Source: Pseudidiomarina aestuarii
Lineage (GTDB): Bacteria > Pseudomonadota > Gammaproteobacteria > Enterobacterales > Alteromonadaceae
Direction of reading: 5' to 3'
DNA length: 64,000 nucleotides
NCBI RefSeq assembly: GCF_003987355.1
Contig: NZ_PIPR01000001.1
Span: 1,612,001-1,676,000, forward strand
Shown: positions 54,306 to 62,920 of the stretch, in pieces
Layout of the letters: every line of letters begins with the position of its first letter
Position numbering within the stretch: the stretch's first letter is position 1
Notes under the pieces: generated by a model
The model's database searches: none
What the model saw: only the letters and a program-made list of their open reading frames with translations
What the model was told of the DNA's origin: nothing
Position numbers and translations under genes: made by a program

Positions 54306-55172
54306 TTATTCTTCCGTTAAGTACGCTACAAACGCTTTAACCACTTTACTCGACGCAAGCTCAGGACGAACAGCAAGCTGCAATGCAACGGTACGCATGT
54401 GGCCATTATCAAGCTTCAACTCAACGACCTCAGAGTTGTCTTTCTGTTCTAGAAACCATAGCGGAAGCCAAGCAAAACCAACCTTGTGCACAACCCCCTG
54501 CCAAGTCTGTTGGAAATGACTCACGGTCATGCGACTCACGGAACCAAGCCAGCCAGAGTTAACATTACTGCGTAAGCCAGCATCTCGAATGACCAATTGC
54601 CGATGCTGTTCTAGCTCAGTTAGAGAGTGCGTTTTACCATCAACCAAAGGGTGTTCTTCATGGGCAACTGCGCAGAGGTCAACTGTCGTCGCCAGATGCG
54701 ACACATAACCTTTCGGGATCGAGCTCGCAATACCAACATCAACAGTGCCGTCGTCAAGTAACTCGCCGCAGCGCGATAGTGCGGTTTCATGGAGCTGAAC
54801 ATTTAGTTCAGGGAAGTCACCGGCTAGTCGAGCCAGGGCTCTCCATAGTTGCGGTTGAGGAAATAGGATATCCACGGCCAGATTGAAGGTGGTGCGAATT
54901 TCCGTGTGCTGAGAGATAGCGTCGTGTTCAAGAGCGTCGGCGTGACTTACCAACGTACGCGCCGCCGCCAGCAGGCTTTCGCCATAAGGAGTAAGTACTG
55001 CTTTTCGCCCGACCACCTCAAACAGGGGTTTGCCTACCGTTTGCTCGAGCTTTTTGATGCTATGACTTATCGTTGACTGCGTTTTATAAAGCGCATCTCC
55101 AGCTTGTGCAAAGCCACCATTATCGACGACAGCAATAAACATACGCCACTGTTCTAGGGATATACGATGCAT
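54306..55172 (-). CDS. LysR-family transcriptional regulator
   Basis: Regulator of 288 residues with helix-turn-helix GFAQAGDALYKTQSTISHSI and a LysR effector domain. GGAG lies 6 bases before the ATG at 55172, whose A is shared with the GNAT stop (TAATG), so the in-frame ATG at 55184 is rejected. It sits between GNAT and YjeH inside the same run and may regulate the exporter or the whole operon. Confidence 0.9.
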   Translation of the reverse strand: MHRISLEQWRMFIAVVDNGGFAQAGDALYKTQSTISHSIKKLEQTVGKPLFEVVGRKAVLTPYGESLLAAARTLVSHADALEHDAISQHTEIRTTFNLAVDILFPQPQLWRALARLAGDFPELNVQLHETALSRCGELLDDGTVDVGIASSIPKGYVSHLATTVDLCAVAHEEHPLVDGKTHSLTELEQHRQLVIRDAGLRSNVNSGWLGSVSRMTVSHFQQTWQGVVHKVGFAWLPLWFLEQKDNSEVVELKLDNGHMRTVALQLAVRPELASSKVVKAFVAYLTEE

Positions 55173-55861
55173 TACTTTCTCCAAAAGGTTATCGAACCTG
55201 TTTCCTCAAAGCCCAAACGTCGGTAGAGATTGAGCCCCATCTCCGAGGCCTGTAAAGTCATGACTTCTGCGCCCTGCTGTTGCGCCCACTTGATGCAATG
55301 CAGCATCACTTCAGTCGCGTAACCTTTACCTCTGAAAGCGCTAGGCACAGCCACTTGGAATACACCTATGGTTTTGCCCTGCCGATAAAGGAGCACGGTC
55401 GCCACCCGTTCGCCATGCACTCGTAAAAAACCTAATTTCACGCCATCTTCTTGAGCGGCGCGTTGCAAAGGAGCAACTTCCATAGGATAACCAAAACCAT
55501 CACTGCACATTTGCTTGAAGGCGCCAATCCCAGCCTCGTCATGACTATCGAGTAATTCCAGATCGGTTCCCTCAGCAATAGCTTGGTGTTCCTGCGGGAT
55601 TAGTAAATGCATAAAGGTTAGACTGACGTCTGCTTGCAGCCCTTCCAGGCCACTTTCCGGCGCGGATATCAATACTAGCTGCTGCTTTGAGTTTAGCTCG
55701 TTTTGTCGCAAACTCAGCAGTGTCTGTTGCGTATCCAGCGACTCATGCCATACCCGATGCGGCCAACTCGTCGAAAACCATAAACCGTTCTGTGCCTTCG
55801 CACCATAACAACGCCAAAGATCGAGCAAGTTCATGTAGTTTTTCTTAAGGTACGTCTTCAT
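55172..55861 (-). CDS. GNAT-family N-acetyltransferase
   Basis: Protein of 229 residues. The C-terminal ~110 are a GNAT domain: VAVPSAFRGKGYATEVMLHC is the acetyl-CoA pyrophosphate loop, and LNLYRRLGFEETG closes it. The N-terminal half is unassigned and may be a second, decayed GNAT fold. The acceptor is unknown. It starts 4 bases after the YdcZ stop. Confidence 0.87.
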   Translation of the reverse strand: MKTYLKKNYMNLLDLWRCYGAKAQNGLWFSTSWPHRVWHESLDTQQTLLSLRQNELNSKQQLVLISAPESGLEGLQADVSLTFMHLLIPQEHQAIAEGTDLELLDSHDEAGIGAFKQMCSDGFGYPMEVAPLQRAAQEDGVKLGFLRVHGERVATVLLYRQGKTIGVFQVAVPSAFRGKGYATEVMLHCIKWAQQQGAEVMTLQASEMGLNLYRRLGFEETGSITFWRK

Positions 55862-55865
55862 TTGA

Positions 55866-56297
55866 TTACCTATTTAATAAGACTAGGCCAACGACCATTG
55901 CACTTAACCCGATTAATTTAGTTTGGTTTAACGCCACTTGCGGTAAACCAAACCAACCAAAGTGACTCGCGACTACCGCCAGAACGAGTTGTCCAGTAAG
56001 TGCATAGGACATCATTGCCCCTACGCCCATTTTGGGGATCAAAAAGTAGAACAGACCGACACCGGTGGCGCTCATAATCCCGCCTAACCATAGATACCAA
56101 GGCACCGCACGAACATCACTCCAGTTCGGCCATTGACTAGTAAAGCTAATGAGCGCAAGACCGCTGACCAAAACACTCAAGGCAAATGCAACCACGGTGG
56201 CCATCAAAGAGTTCTTCAACAAAACACCTAGCTGACTGTTGATTCCCGCTTGCAGTGCAATGAGTGCGCCAGCGAAAAACGCCATTAGCAATAACAT
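55866..56297 (-). CDS. YdcZ/DUF606-type DMT-superfamily exporter
   Basis: Membrane protein of 143 residues with five helices, the half-size DMT family that functions as a dimer. LIALQAGINSQLG and WLGGIMSATGVGLFYFLIPK are family signatures. It may export small metabolites or amino acids, in keeping with the nearby YjeH. The gaps to neighbours are 4 bases (GNAT) and 3 bases (nitroreductase). Confidence 0.85.
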   Translation of the reverse strand: MLLLMAFFAGALIALQAGINSQLGVLLKNSLMATVVAFALSVLVSGLALISFTSQWPNWSDVRAVPWYLWLGGIMSATGVGLFYFLIPKMGVGAMMSYALTGQLVLAVVASHFGWFGLPQVALNQTKLIGLSAMVVGLVLLNR

Positions 56298-56300
56298 GTC

Positions 56301-56927
56301 CTAGATCTCCAAACTAAAATCGTTAATCGGTAGGCGCACTTTACGTTCAGCGCTGCTCACATCAGTGTCCGCGCGCTCACCTAAAGCGCAAATTACCGCA
56401 CTTCGGAGCCCCAGCTCTGCAAGGCCTAACACCTCGTCAAAGCCCTGATTTTCAAAGCCAGCCATCGGGCAAGCATCGACTTGCTTCAGTGCAGCAGTCG
56501 TTAATAAGTTGCCCAGTGCAATATGCACTTGATTTTCGGCCCACTGCTGAAGTTGCTCAGCAGACATTGACAACATCACGTCTTTTACGTGTTGCGTGAA
56601 ACCAGCCAATGCTCCTGCCTCAAGACCGCGCTCGCGCTCTACATGAGCAAAATGTTGTTCAATAAAATCCGCATCAATCGTTGTATTCACCGTTAGGATA
56701 AACAGATGAGAACAGTCGCGAACTTTAGTTTGACCCATCGCATAAGGTAATAGCTCGTTTTTGATTTCTGGTGACTTAACCACCAGCAGCTTATAGGGTT
56801 GCAGACCATAAGCAGAGGGGCTTAATCGGGTCGCTTCGACAAGTTCAGCTATGGTTTCGTCCGATAATTGCTTATCGCTAAATTCACGCACGGCGTAACG
56901 CCAGTTCAATGCTTCTAAAATAGCCAT
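56301..56927 (-). CDS. NAD(P)H-dependent nitroreductase-family oxidoreductase
   Basis: FMN enzyme of 208 residues resembling NfsB/YfkO. It opens with NWRYAVREFSDKQLSDETIA, followed by TRLSPSAYGLQPYKLLVV, and ends with ADTDVSSAERKVRLPINDF. It likely reduces nitro or quinone compounds. The gap to the cyclase stop is 3 bases. Confidence 0.88.
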   Translation of the reverse strand: MAILEALNWRYAVREFSDKQLSDETIAELVEATRLSPSAYGLQPYKLLVVKSPEIKNELLPYAMGQTKVRDCSHLFILTVNTTIDADFIEQHFAHVERERGLEAGALAGFTQHVKDVMLSMSAEQLQQWAENQVHIALGNLLTTAALKQVDACPMAGFENQGFDEVLGLAELGLRSAVICALGERADTDVSSAERKVRLPINDFSLEI

Positions 56928-56930
56928 GAT

Positions 56931-57923
56931 TTAATCCTCGTTAGTCTCTGTGGTCGACGTTTTGAATGGGAAGGCAAGCGGTCGCAGCGGTGCTGCATCT
57001 GCGCCACGTAACTTCAATGAGCCACCGACAAAAGCGAACTCATAAACTTCCGCTGCGGCAAGTTCTTCCAGATTCACTAGCTCCATAATAGGCACCCCTA
57101 CTTGGGTCAACAGGTACGTGTGAACCGGCACATAGTTGCCTTCGACCTCTGATGGAAACGCCTCAAAACTGAGATTATCGGCACCGATGATCATCGCCTC
57201 ACCCTCTTCAGCTAAATACGTCGCTGCTGCCATACCTAAACCCGGTGAATTGGCCATGAATTGCGCTGCTTGCTCGTAATTATGCATGCGTCCAGTGCGC
57301 AATAAAACGACATCACCCGGCTGCAATTTCACCTGCTGCTGTTCAAGAGCTTGCTCAATATCTGCAACAGTTACTCGATAGTTATCGGGCAGCATGTCGA
57401 GACCTTTTGCTTTAGGTAGGTCAATGAGCACCCCACGCGCGACTAATGGCGGAATGGTTTCCGCACCACTACGTTGCCAGCCCTTGTCGCCAAGGTATTC
57501 ATCAGCGCTGAAATGGTTGTAGATTTCACCATCCAAGCCAAAGTGACTGAAAGCATCAATATGCGTTCCGGTGTGCGTATACATAGACACGGCGCTACCA
57601 GAGTAGCTGACATGCTGGTTGATCTGTTCGCCCATACCGAGCACGTTATCAACCACAGCACCACGCGGGGTATGGGTCATCCAGAATTGATAGTGTGGAT
57701 CGCCAGCGGCTTGCCAGCTCGGCATGCCGACAAAATATTCGACAGACAGGTCGTAAACGTTTCGGGCATCAATGTTAGCCATGACTGCTGCTTGGCTCTC
57801 CGGCGTCATCATATTGAGACGACCGATTTCGTCATTTTCGCCCCATGGACTGGTGCCCACATACTGTTGTGCTGGTGTCGCTTGCATAGCGACAGCAAGT
57901 AATGCGCTTAATAGAATATTCAT
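56931..57923 (-). CDS. Exported cyclase-family hydrolase (kynurenine-formamidase-like)
   Basis: Protein of 330 residues with a short signal peptide (MNILLSALLAVAMQATPAQQ). It carries the complete metal motif HxGTHxDxxxH at H117, H121, D123 and H127. It matches the cyclase/KynB fold, but is longer than bacterial kynurenine formamidase and exported, so that substrate is unlikely. Its ATG overlaps the DsbA-like stop by 4 bases. Confidence 0.85.
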   Translation of the reverse strand: MNILLSALLAVAMQATPAQQYVGTSPWGENDEIGRLNMMTPESQAAVMANIDARNVYDLSVEYFVGMPSWQAAGDPHYQFWMTHTPRGAVVDNVLGMGEQINQHVSYSGSAVSMYTHTGTHIDAFSHFGLDGEIYNHFSADEYLGDKGWQRSGAETIPPLVARGVLIDLPKAKGLDMLPDNYRVTVADIEQALEQQQVKLQPGDVVLLRTGRMHNYEQAAQFMANSPGLGMAAATYLAEEGEAMIIGADNLSFEAFPSEVEGNYVPVHTYLLTQVGVPIMELVNLEELAAAEVYEFAFVGGSLKLRGADAAPLRPLAFPFKTSTTETNED

Positions 57924-58579
57924 GATTCCTCCTCCACATGTTGGCGTTCAACATGCGTAGCAATGAGTTGTTCAAGTTGATCGAGTGAAAGCGTTTGCGA
58001 AACAACTTTCGTGCCATCAATAACTAATGAGGGAATGGTGCGGATACCAAAGTTCTCAGCACGCAATTTGTCGTGCATGACAGCTTTTTTGACTTCTGGC
58101 GAATACAAAGTCGCCAACAATTCGGGGTAAGTAAATCCATGGGCTTTGGCAATGTCGTTAAGCACTTTAACGTCAGCTATATTACGCGCTTCATACAAAT
58201 GCGCACGTTGCACCACATCAAAAAAGTCCCAGTGCGCTTGTTGGCCACCCAACTTTTCAATCGCTTTTGCGTAAAGCGCCGCTAAATAACCGGTCGGATA
58301 ATTAAAGGGGGCAGCACGCATACGCTCAATATTGATCAGTTCTGGGTGTTCAGCGTAGCGCTGACATTGCTCCCAATGTTGCAAGATTTCTCGCTTGGCT
58401 TGCGCCAGCGAGCCAAAACGTGCAATCATTTCTAGTTGATTGCTCTGCAGCACGAAAGCGCGATGCACAACCTTCACTGGGTATTTCGCAGCGATTTTGC
58501 GTAACCGCGGTGACAGCAAGTAACACCATCCACACACCGCATCATGAAAAAACTCTATCGTAGTCACAGCTAACCTCAT
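57920..58579 (-). CDS. DsbA/FrnE-family thioredoxin-fold protein
   Basis: Protein of 219 residues with redox motif C16-G-W-C19 in the first beta-alpha unit and TIPSLVIDG with the cis-proline near residue 185. There is no signal peptide, so it is likely cytoplasmic, like FrnE or 2-hydroxychromene-carboxylate isomerase-type members. It heads the run of small metabolic genes, 90 bases after the ABC permease-M1 stop. Confidence 0.86.
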   Translation of the reverse strand: MRLAVTTIEFFHDAVCGWCYLLSPRLRKIAAKYPVKVVHRAFVLQSNQLEMIARFGSLAQAKREILQHWEQCQRYAEHPELINIERMRAAPFNYPTGYLAALYAKAIEKLGGQQAHWDFFDVVQRAHLYEARNIADVKVLNDIAKAHGFTYPELLATLYSPEVKKAVMHDKLRAENFGIRTIPSLVIDGTKVVSQTLSLDQLEQLIATHVERQHVEEES

Positions 58580-58669
58580 TCAGTATTTTGACCGGTATAA
58601 GGTTAGTGCTTTGTGGACAAAGAAAAAAATGATTAAAGTCGATATCAAACAACGAAAAAAAGCATGTGT

Positions 58670-61600
58670 TTACATTTTTGAGCCCAGCACTAAAAGAGGT
58701 TGCGGCTCGACGAGCAAGCGTTCGATGAGTGCTCGGTACTTGGGCGCCTGCGCCACTAACGCATCAACAAAATCGAGTGAGCTGGCAGGTGGCTGCGGAT
58801 AACGGTGCTTTTTGACAACTTCGGCAAGCGCGGCCAGTATTGGCTCATCACCGATTCCCGCGCGCAGCTGCGCAAAAACTAAGGTCGCACGCGAATACCT
58901 ATCATGTGGGCTTTCCGCACTAACTAGGCTAACCATCGGTTGGTTATTCAAATTCTCAGCATGGGTATAGCGCTCGCGCTCATAATCGACAAGTGCTTGC
59001 ATGGCATCTATGCCATAGTGGCGCTCCAACATAGCGAGCTCAACATACTTGGCCATCGATTCAATAAGGAACGAGTTGTCCTCTTTCACGCCGTTTCCCA
59101 GCATGTGGCCAAACCATTGGTGTGCGGTCTCGTGCACGGCGCGGCGATACGCATGACTGAACGGCTGACCATCATCTTGTCGCGCACGAAAACCAATACG
59201 ACTACCAATGAGAACGAGCTGCGGTAGCGCATAACCAGAAGGCCCCAAATCCGGCGTTTCGATAAGGGTCAGCGTTTTCCCTGGAAAACTTCCCATCGGC
59301 TTAGCAAGGAACGCTGTGGTGTGTTCCATCGCTGCAAGCGTCATAGCGACGTTGCCACGGTGTTGGGGTATGTGCGCAACTTGCAAGATCTGGTCATCGA
59401 ACGACTGCTTGCTAATTTCTGCTCGCGTTGCGATAAAGGCTTGTACTCGGCGCACTGGTTCTTGCGTGGTGTACTTTCGATACAAGCGCTCACCCTCTTG
59501 CCATTCAGCGACCAGTTCGCCCTGACTAAAGGTTTGATAGCCCTGCGGGGCGCTCATCAATGTCGTCAATTGCGACCAATCATAGCGATCTTTGCTAGCA
59601 TCACGCGCTCGCAGTTTTGCCTCAGTCGACAACTCGATGTGTGGCGGTAAGCCATAGTCACGCCGAAAATCATTATTGGCGATTTCTCGAATAGGTAAAT
59701 AGCCGATCTCAGGGAAGTATGGAATAGCTCGCAAATATACGAACTCGGAGGTCACTATTTTATGGTTCGGTAAAGCTTGATAGCCGCTTTGTTGTAGCTG
59801 CAAAGAAAAGCGCAAAGTTGTTCGTTGCCCAGGTGCCAGCGCGGCCTCTAATTTAAAAACATATTGCCCTTGTTCTTGGTCGTAGGTCATCTGACTTGGC
59901 GCCAACAGTTCCAGCTCTTGTAACGGAGAACGCCAATTTTCTCCAACAAGAATCGTATCAAGTGGTTCGTCGTGCAGATTTAATAAGGTATAGCTGCCAC
60001 TGACCAACACACGGCGTTGTTGGGGGTAAACATCTACCTTGGTGTTGACGTGCTCAATGCTGGGCATTGGCATGCCCGCGAACGACTTGTAATTGCGCTC
60101 ATAATCAGCGAGTAGCTGCAGCAACTCAGCCGAGGCCAACATCTTACCGTCTTTTTCCAGCTCACGGTCAATGGAGTACCCTTTTAAGCTGATGAGCGTT
60201 AGAAGCATTGCCATCACGGCTAGTGACACCCAACGCTGCTTGGACGCAGGAGGAACATTTCGCATTAACACCAAAGCCACCAAGGAAACACTTACCAATA
60301 ACCAAAACATGCTAAACGCCCAAAATCCAGTCTCGTTCGCCGCATAACCCAGCACCATGTCTGCACTGCTGAGCGGAGTAGTAAATAACCCAAATAACGG
60401 GTATGTAAGTCCCAACAACGTCGGTAACGGCGTAAACTCGAAGAGTAAAATCAACAGGCTAAGGCCAAGCGCAATTACCCGCTGCTGAATCACCCCTAAG
60501 ATCGCAAGAAACGTGATGCCCTTCAGCGCCAAAGGTATACCTGCGAACACAATAAAATACCCGTATTCAAACCACTGTATAGAGCTGCCTTGCATTACTT
60601 GGCTGATAACTGCAGCTGCAATCGTTAAAACCAAGAAGTAACCTAAAACTGTAAAGAGAATCACCAGACGACTCACAAATCGCACTATCTCCGATACCGG
60701 CAGTGCTTCGCTGACAAGGGCAAAATTGTACTGGTGATCGCGCCAAGTAAGTGTGTAACTCACGTAAAGCATGACTACCGAACCGAACAAAGGCACCAAG
60801 TCCCACATAATTCGATTGATGGCATCGATACTTAAACCATGCAAGGTCGCACCAACTTCGGCAAAATCCAGCGCAGGATACACTTCAGCAAACAGAATCA
60901 TGATCCATAGCAAGCCGAGAAATAAAGCGCCTGGATGCAACAGTAATTGGCCGCAATTGAAGCGCACTATTGTCATGAATTGCTTGGTAATATACGGTGT
61001 AGTCGCCACAAAACCGAGCTTCGATGATCCCCTTTTTACCGGCTTCAATTGCGCTTTGTCACTACCTCTTGCAGTCGCTTTTTGAGGCGCCGAAGGCGAC
61101 AGGCTTGCCGTGCGTAACGCTAAAACCACAAAAATTCCGGCAAGCGTAAAAATGAATACTCGATTCAGTAACAACACCTGCCAGTCAATGTCTTTCTCGA
61201 ACAACGCAGTCAGACCAAACCAATCAAGATAGCTCCAAACCGCTTTGAAGATAGCATCGGGAGCTTGCGCACCGGCCATTAGCGGAGAACCACTGGCACT
61301 CGACAACGCCATATAGGCCACAAACACGATAAGCGCTAATAGATAAATAACGATAGCCGGCGCTGCCAGATTTGTTGAAAACCAATACATGGCAAGAAAT
61401 AGCACAAGCGCAGGCATCGCTAGTACTAGGAGCAATCCTTGCATATGAAGGAATACGTGCACTAACTCCATCAATGACGGTAGCACTTGAGCTTGCATAA
61501 GAATACCGCCGAACAATCCACACACGGCGATAAAACAAAGCGCGTAAATCGATAGCACAAGTCCGACAACGACTGTGCCTTGCAGCTTCACTCGCTCGAC

Positions 61601-61870
61601 GGGCAGAGCTTGGGTCAGCTCGGTCATACCGCTCGATTGGTCACGATAGAGCACTGCGACGCCCAGTATTGCCGTCACCCATGGGAGCGCCATCATACTC
61701 AACGCTCCGGTCACTTGCTGCAGGTGGAAGCGCTGAAACAATTCTACTTGGGAGGCGCTAATTCCATGCCCGACAAAGTAACCGAACAAAGGCGCGATTA
61801 ACAGCAAGACGAGAAAGAGCGGCTGTCGCCATTGCAAGTACAGTTCTGAGCTAAGAATCTGACGAGACAT
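58670..61870 (-). CDS. ABC-2-type permease fused to an M1-family metallopeptidase
   Basis: Very long protein (1,066 residues). The first ~560 residues carry about twelve transmembrane helices in two ABC-2-like groups. The last ~460 residues form an M1 aminopeptidase-like domain, with the zinc motif HETAH around residue 913 and ligand Glu in LIESMAKYVEL. The exopeptidase GAMEN motif is not evident, so substrate recognition may differ. The start is the ATG at 61870, one base after the ATPase stop (TAATG), with GGGGAGAG just upstream. The topology places the peptidase outside or inside depending on helix count, which is unresolved. Confidence 0.85.
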   Translation of the reverse strand: MSRQILSSELYLQWRQPLFLVLLLIAPLFGYFVGHGISASQVELFQRFHLQQVTGALSMMALPWVTAILGVAVLYRDQSSGMTELTQALPVERVKLQGTVVVGLVLSIYALCFIAVCGLFGGILMQAQVLPSLMELVHVFLHMQGLLLVLAMPALVLFLAMYWFSTNLAAPAIVIYLLALIVFVAYMALSSASGSPLMAGAQAPDAIFKAVWSYLDWFGLTALFEKDIDWQVLLLNRVFIFTLAGIFVVLALRTASLSPSAPQKATARGSDKAQLKPVKRGSSKLGFVATTPYITKQFMTIVRFNCGQLLLHPGALFLGLLWIMILFAEVYPALDFAEVGATLHGLSIDAINRIMWDLVPLFGSVVMLYVSYTLTWRDHQYNFALVSEALPVSEIVRFVSRLVILFTVLGYFLVLTIAAAVISQVMQGSSIQWFEYGYFIVFAGIPLALKGITFLAILGVIQQRVIALGLSLLILLFEFTPLPTLLGLTYPLFGLFTTPLSSADMVLGYAANETGFWAFSMFWLLVSVSLVALVLMRNVPPASKQRWVSLAVMAMLLTLISLKGYSIDRELEKDGKMLASAELLQLLADYERNYKSFAGMPMPSIEHVNTKVDVYPQQRRVLVSGSYTLLNLHDEPLDTILVGENWRSPLQELELLAPSQMTYDQEQGQYVFKLEAALAPGQRTTLRFSLQLQQSGYQALPNHKIVTSEFVYLRAIPYFPEIGYLPIREIANNDFRRDYGLPPHIELSTEAKLRARDASKDRYDWSQLTTLMSAPQGYQTFSQGELVAEWQEGERLYRKYTTQEPVRRVQAFIATRAEISKQSFDDQILQVAHIPQHRGNVAMTLAAMEHTTAFLAKPMGSFPGKTLTLIETPDLGPSGYALPQLVLIGSRIGFRARQDDGQPFSHAYRRAVHETAHQWFGHMLGNGVKEDNSFLIESMAKYVELAMLERHYGIDAMQALVDYERERYTHAENLNNQPMVSLVSAESPHDRYSRATLVFAQLRAGIGDEPILAALAEVVKKHRYPQPPASSLDFVDALVAQAPKYRALIERLLVEPQPLLVLGSKM

Positions 61871-62742
61871 TAGCACTCTCCCCATTCAATACCATTTAAA
61901 TGGAGAAAGTAGCGGTCTTGTAAGCATGGTTTAACTGGTGTCATCGCTGGGTGCGGCTGCGACTCAGCGAACACACGATAGACTTGCCGACCATAATACA
62001 AGTTCTCAGTCAAAACATGAGCGTCAGCAGGCAGCTGTTCGATATCGATAGCACCTTGCCAAACCTTACCATCCAGCGATTTAAACAACGAATCAGTGGA
62101 ACCACTGGCAACAACCTCACCTGCAATCAAGATATAGGTATTGGCACAAAGGTGTTCAATATCTTCAACGATATGGGTAGAGAGTAATAACAATCTGGTT
62201 TTCGCTACTTCATGTAGCACTTTATGCAGCCGCAACCGTTCGGCAGGATCCAGCCCTGATGTAGGTTCATCTAATATCAACACTTGCGGATTACCCAGTA
62301 GCGCTTGGGCGATCCCAAAACGCTGCAACATACCACCGGAAAAATGACGCACCTGACGTTCAGCGACTTTTGTTAGATTGGTAAGCTCCAGCAAGCTCTC
62401 AATTTGTGCTTGGCGTTGCTCCGTGTCATTAAGCCCTTTGAGGATTGCAATGTGCTCAAGCAATGCGCGGCACGAAATGTGTGGATACACACCAAAATGC
62501 TGCGGTAGATACCCCAGTTGACTGCGCAAAAATAATGGATTGGAACGCACACATACACCGTTCATTGTAATTAAGCCGCTATCAGCGTCTTGCAGCGTGG
62601 CAATCGTTCGCATCAAGCTTGATTTACCTGCACCATTAGGGCCCAGCAAGCCTACCATGCCGGTGCCTAGCTCCATAGAAATCTGCTTTAAAGCTTGGGT
62701 TCCGTCAGCGTAGGTTTTCGAGATTGAGTCAAGTTGTAACAT
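61870..62742 (-). CDS. ABC transporter ATP-binding protein
   Basis: ATPase of 290 residues. Walker A is GPNGAGKS at ~34-41, the signature FSGGMLQRFG near 139, and Walker B VLILDEPTSGLDP. Its C-terminal ~70 residues are a family-specific extension. It partners the fused permease-M1 protein immediately downstream, with which it overlaps by one base. Divergent LytS starts 178 bases upstream. Confidence 0.93.
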   Translation of the reverse strand: MLQLDSISKTYADGTQALKQISMELGTGMVGLLGPNGAGKSSLMRTIATLQDADSGLITMNGVCVRSNPLFLRSQLGYLPQHFGVYPHISCRALLEHIAILKGLNDTEQRQAQIESLLELTNLTKVAERQVRHFSGGMLQRFGIAQALLGNPQVLILDEPTSGLDPAERLRLHKVLHEVAKTRLLLLSTHIVEDIEHLCANTYILIAGEVVASGSTDSLFKSLDGKVWQGAIDIEQLPADAHVLTENLYYGRQVYRVFAESQPHPAMTPVKPCLQDRYFLHLNGIEWGEC

Positions 62743-62920
62743 AGTCGCTCCTATCTGTTGGGCAAGAGACTAGAGCGCAACCTGGTGTGATGAAAGTAAA
62801 GGGTGTTGAAGGTACTGGATTTCATGACAACGGTGCCTTTCGTCATTAAAATTGAAGCCTTTGTCAGACAAAAAGTGAGACTTTCGCATAGACTAAGTAA
62901 AGTGATTAGAAATAAATCTT

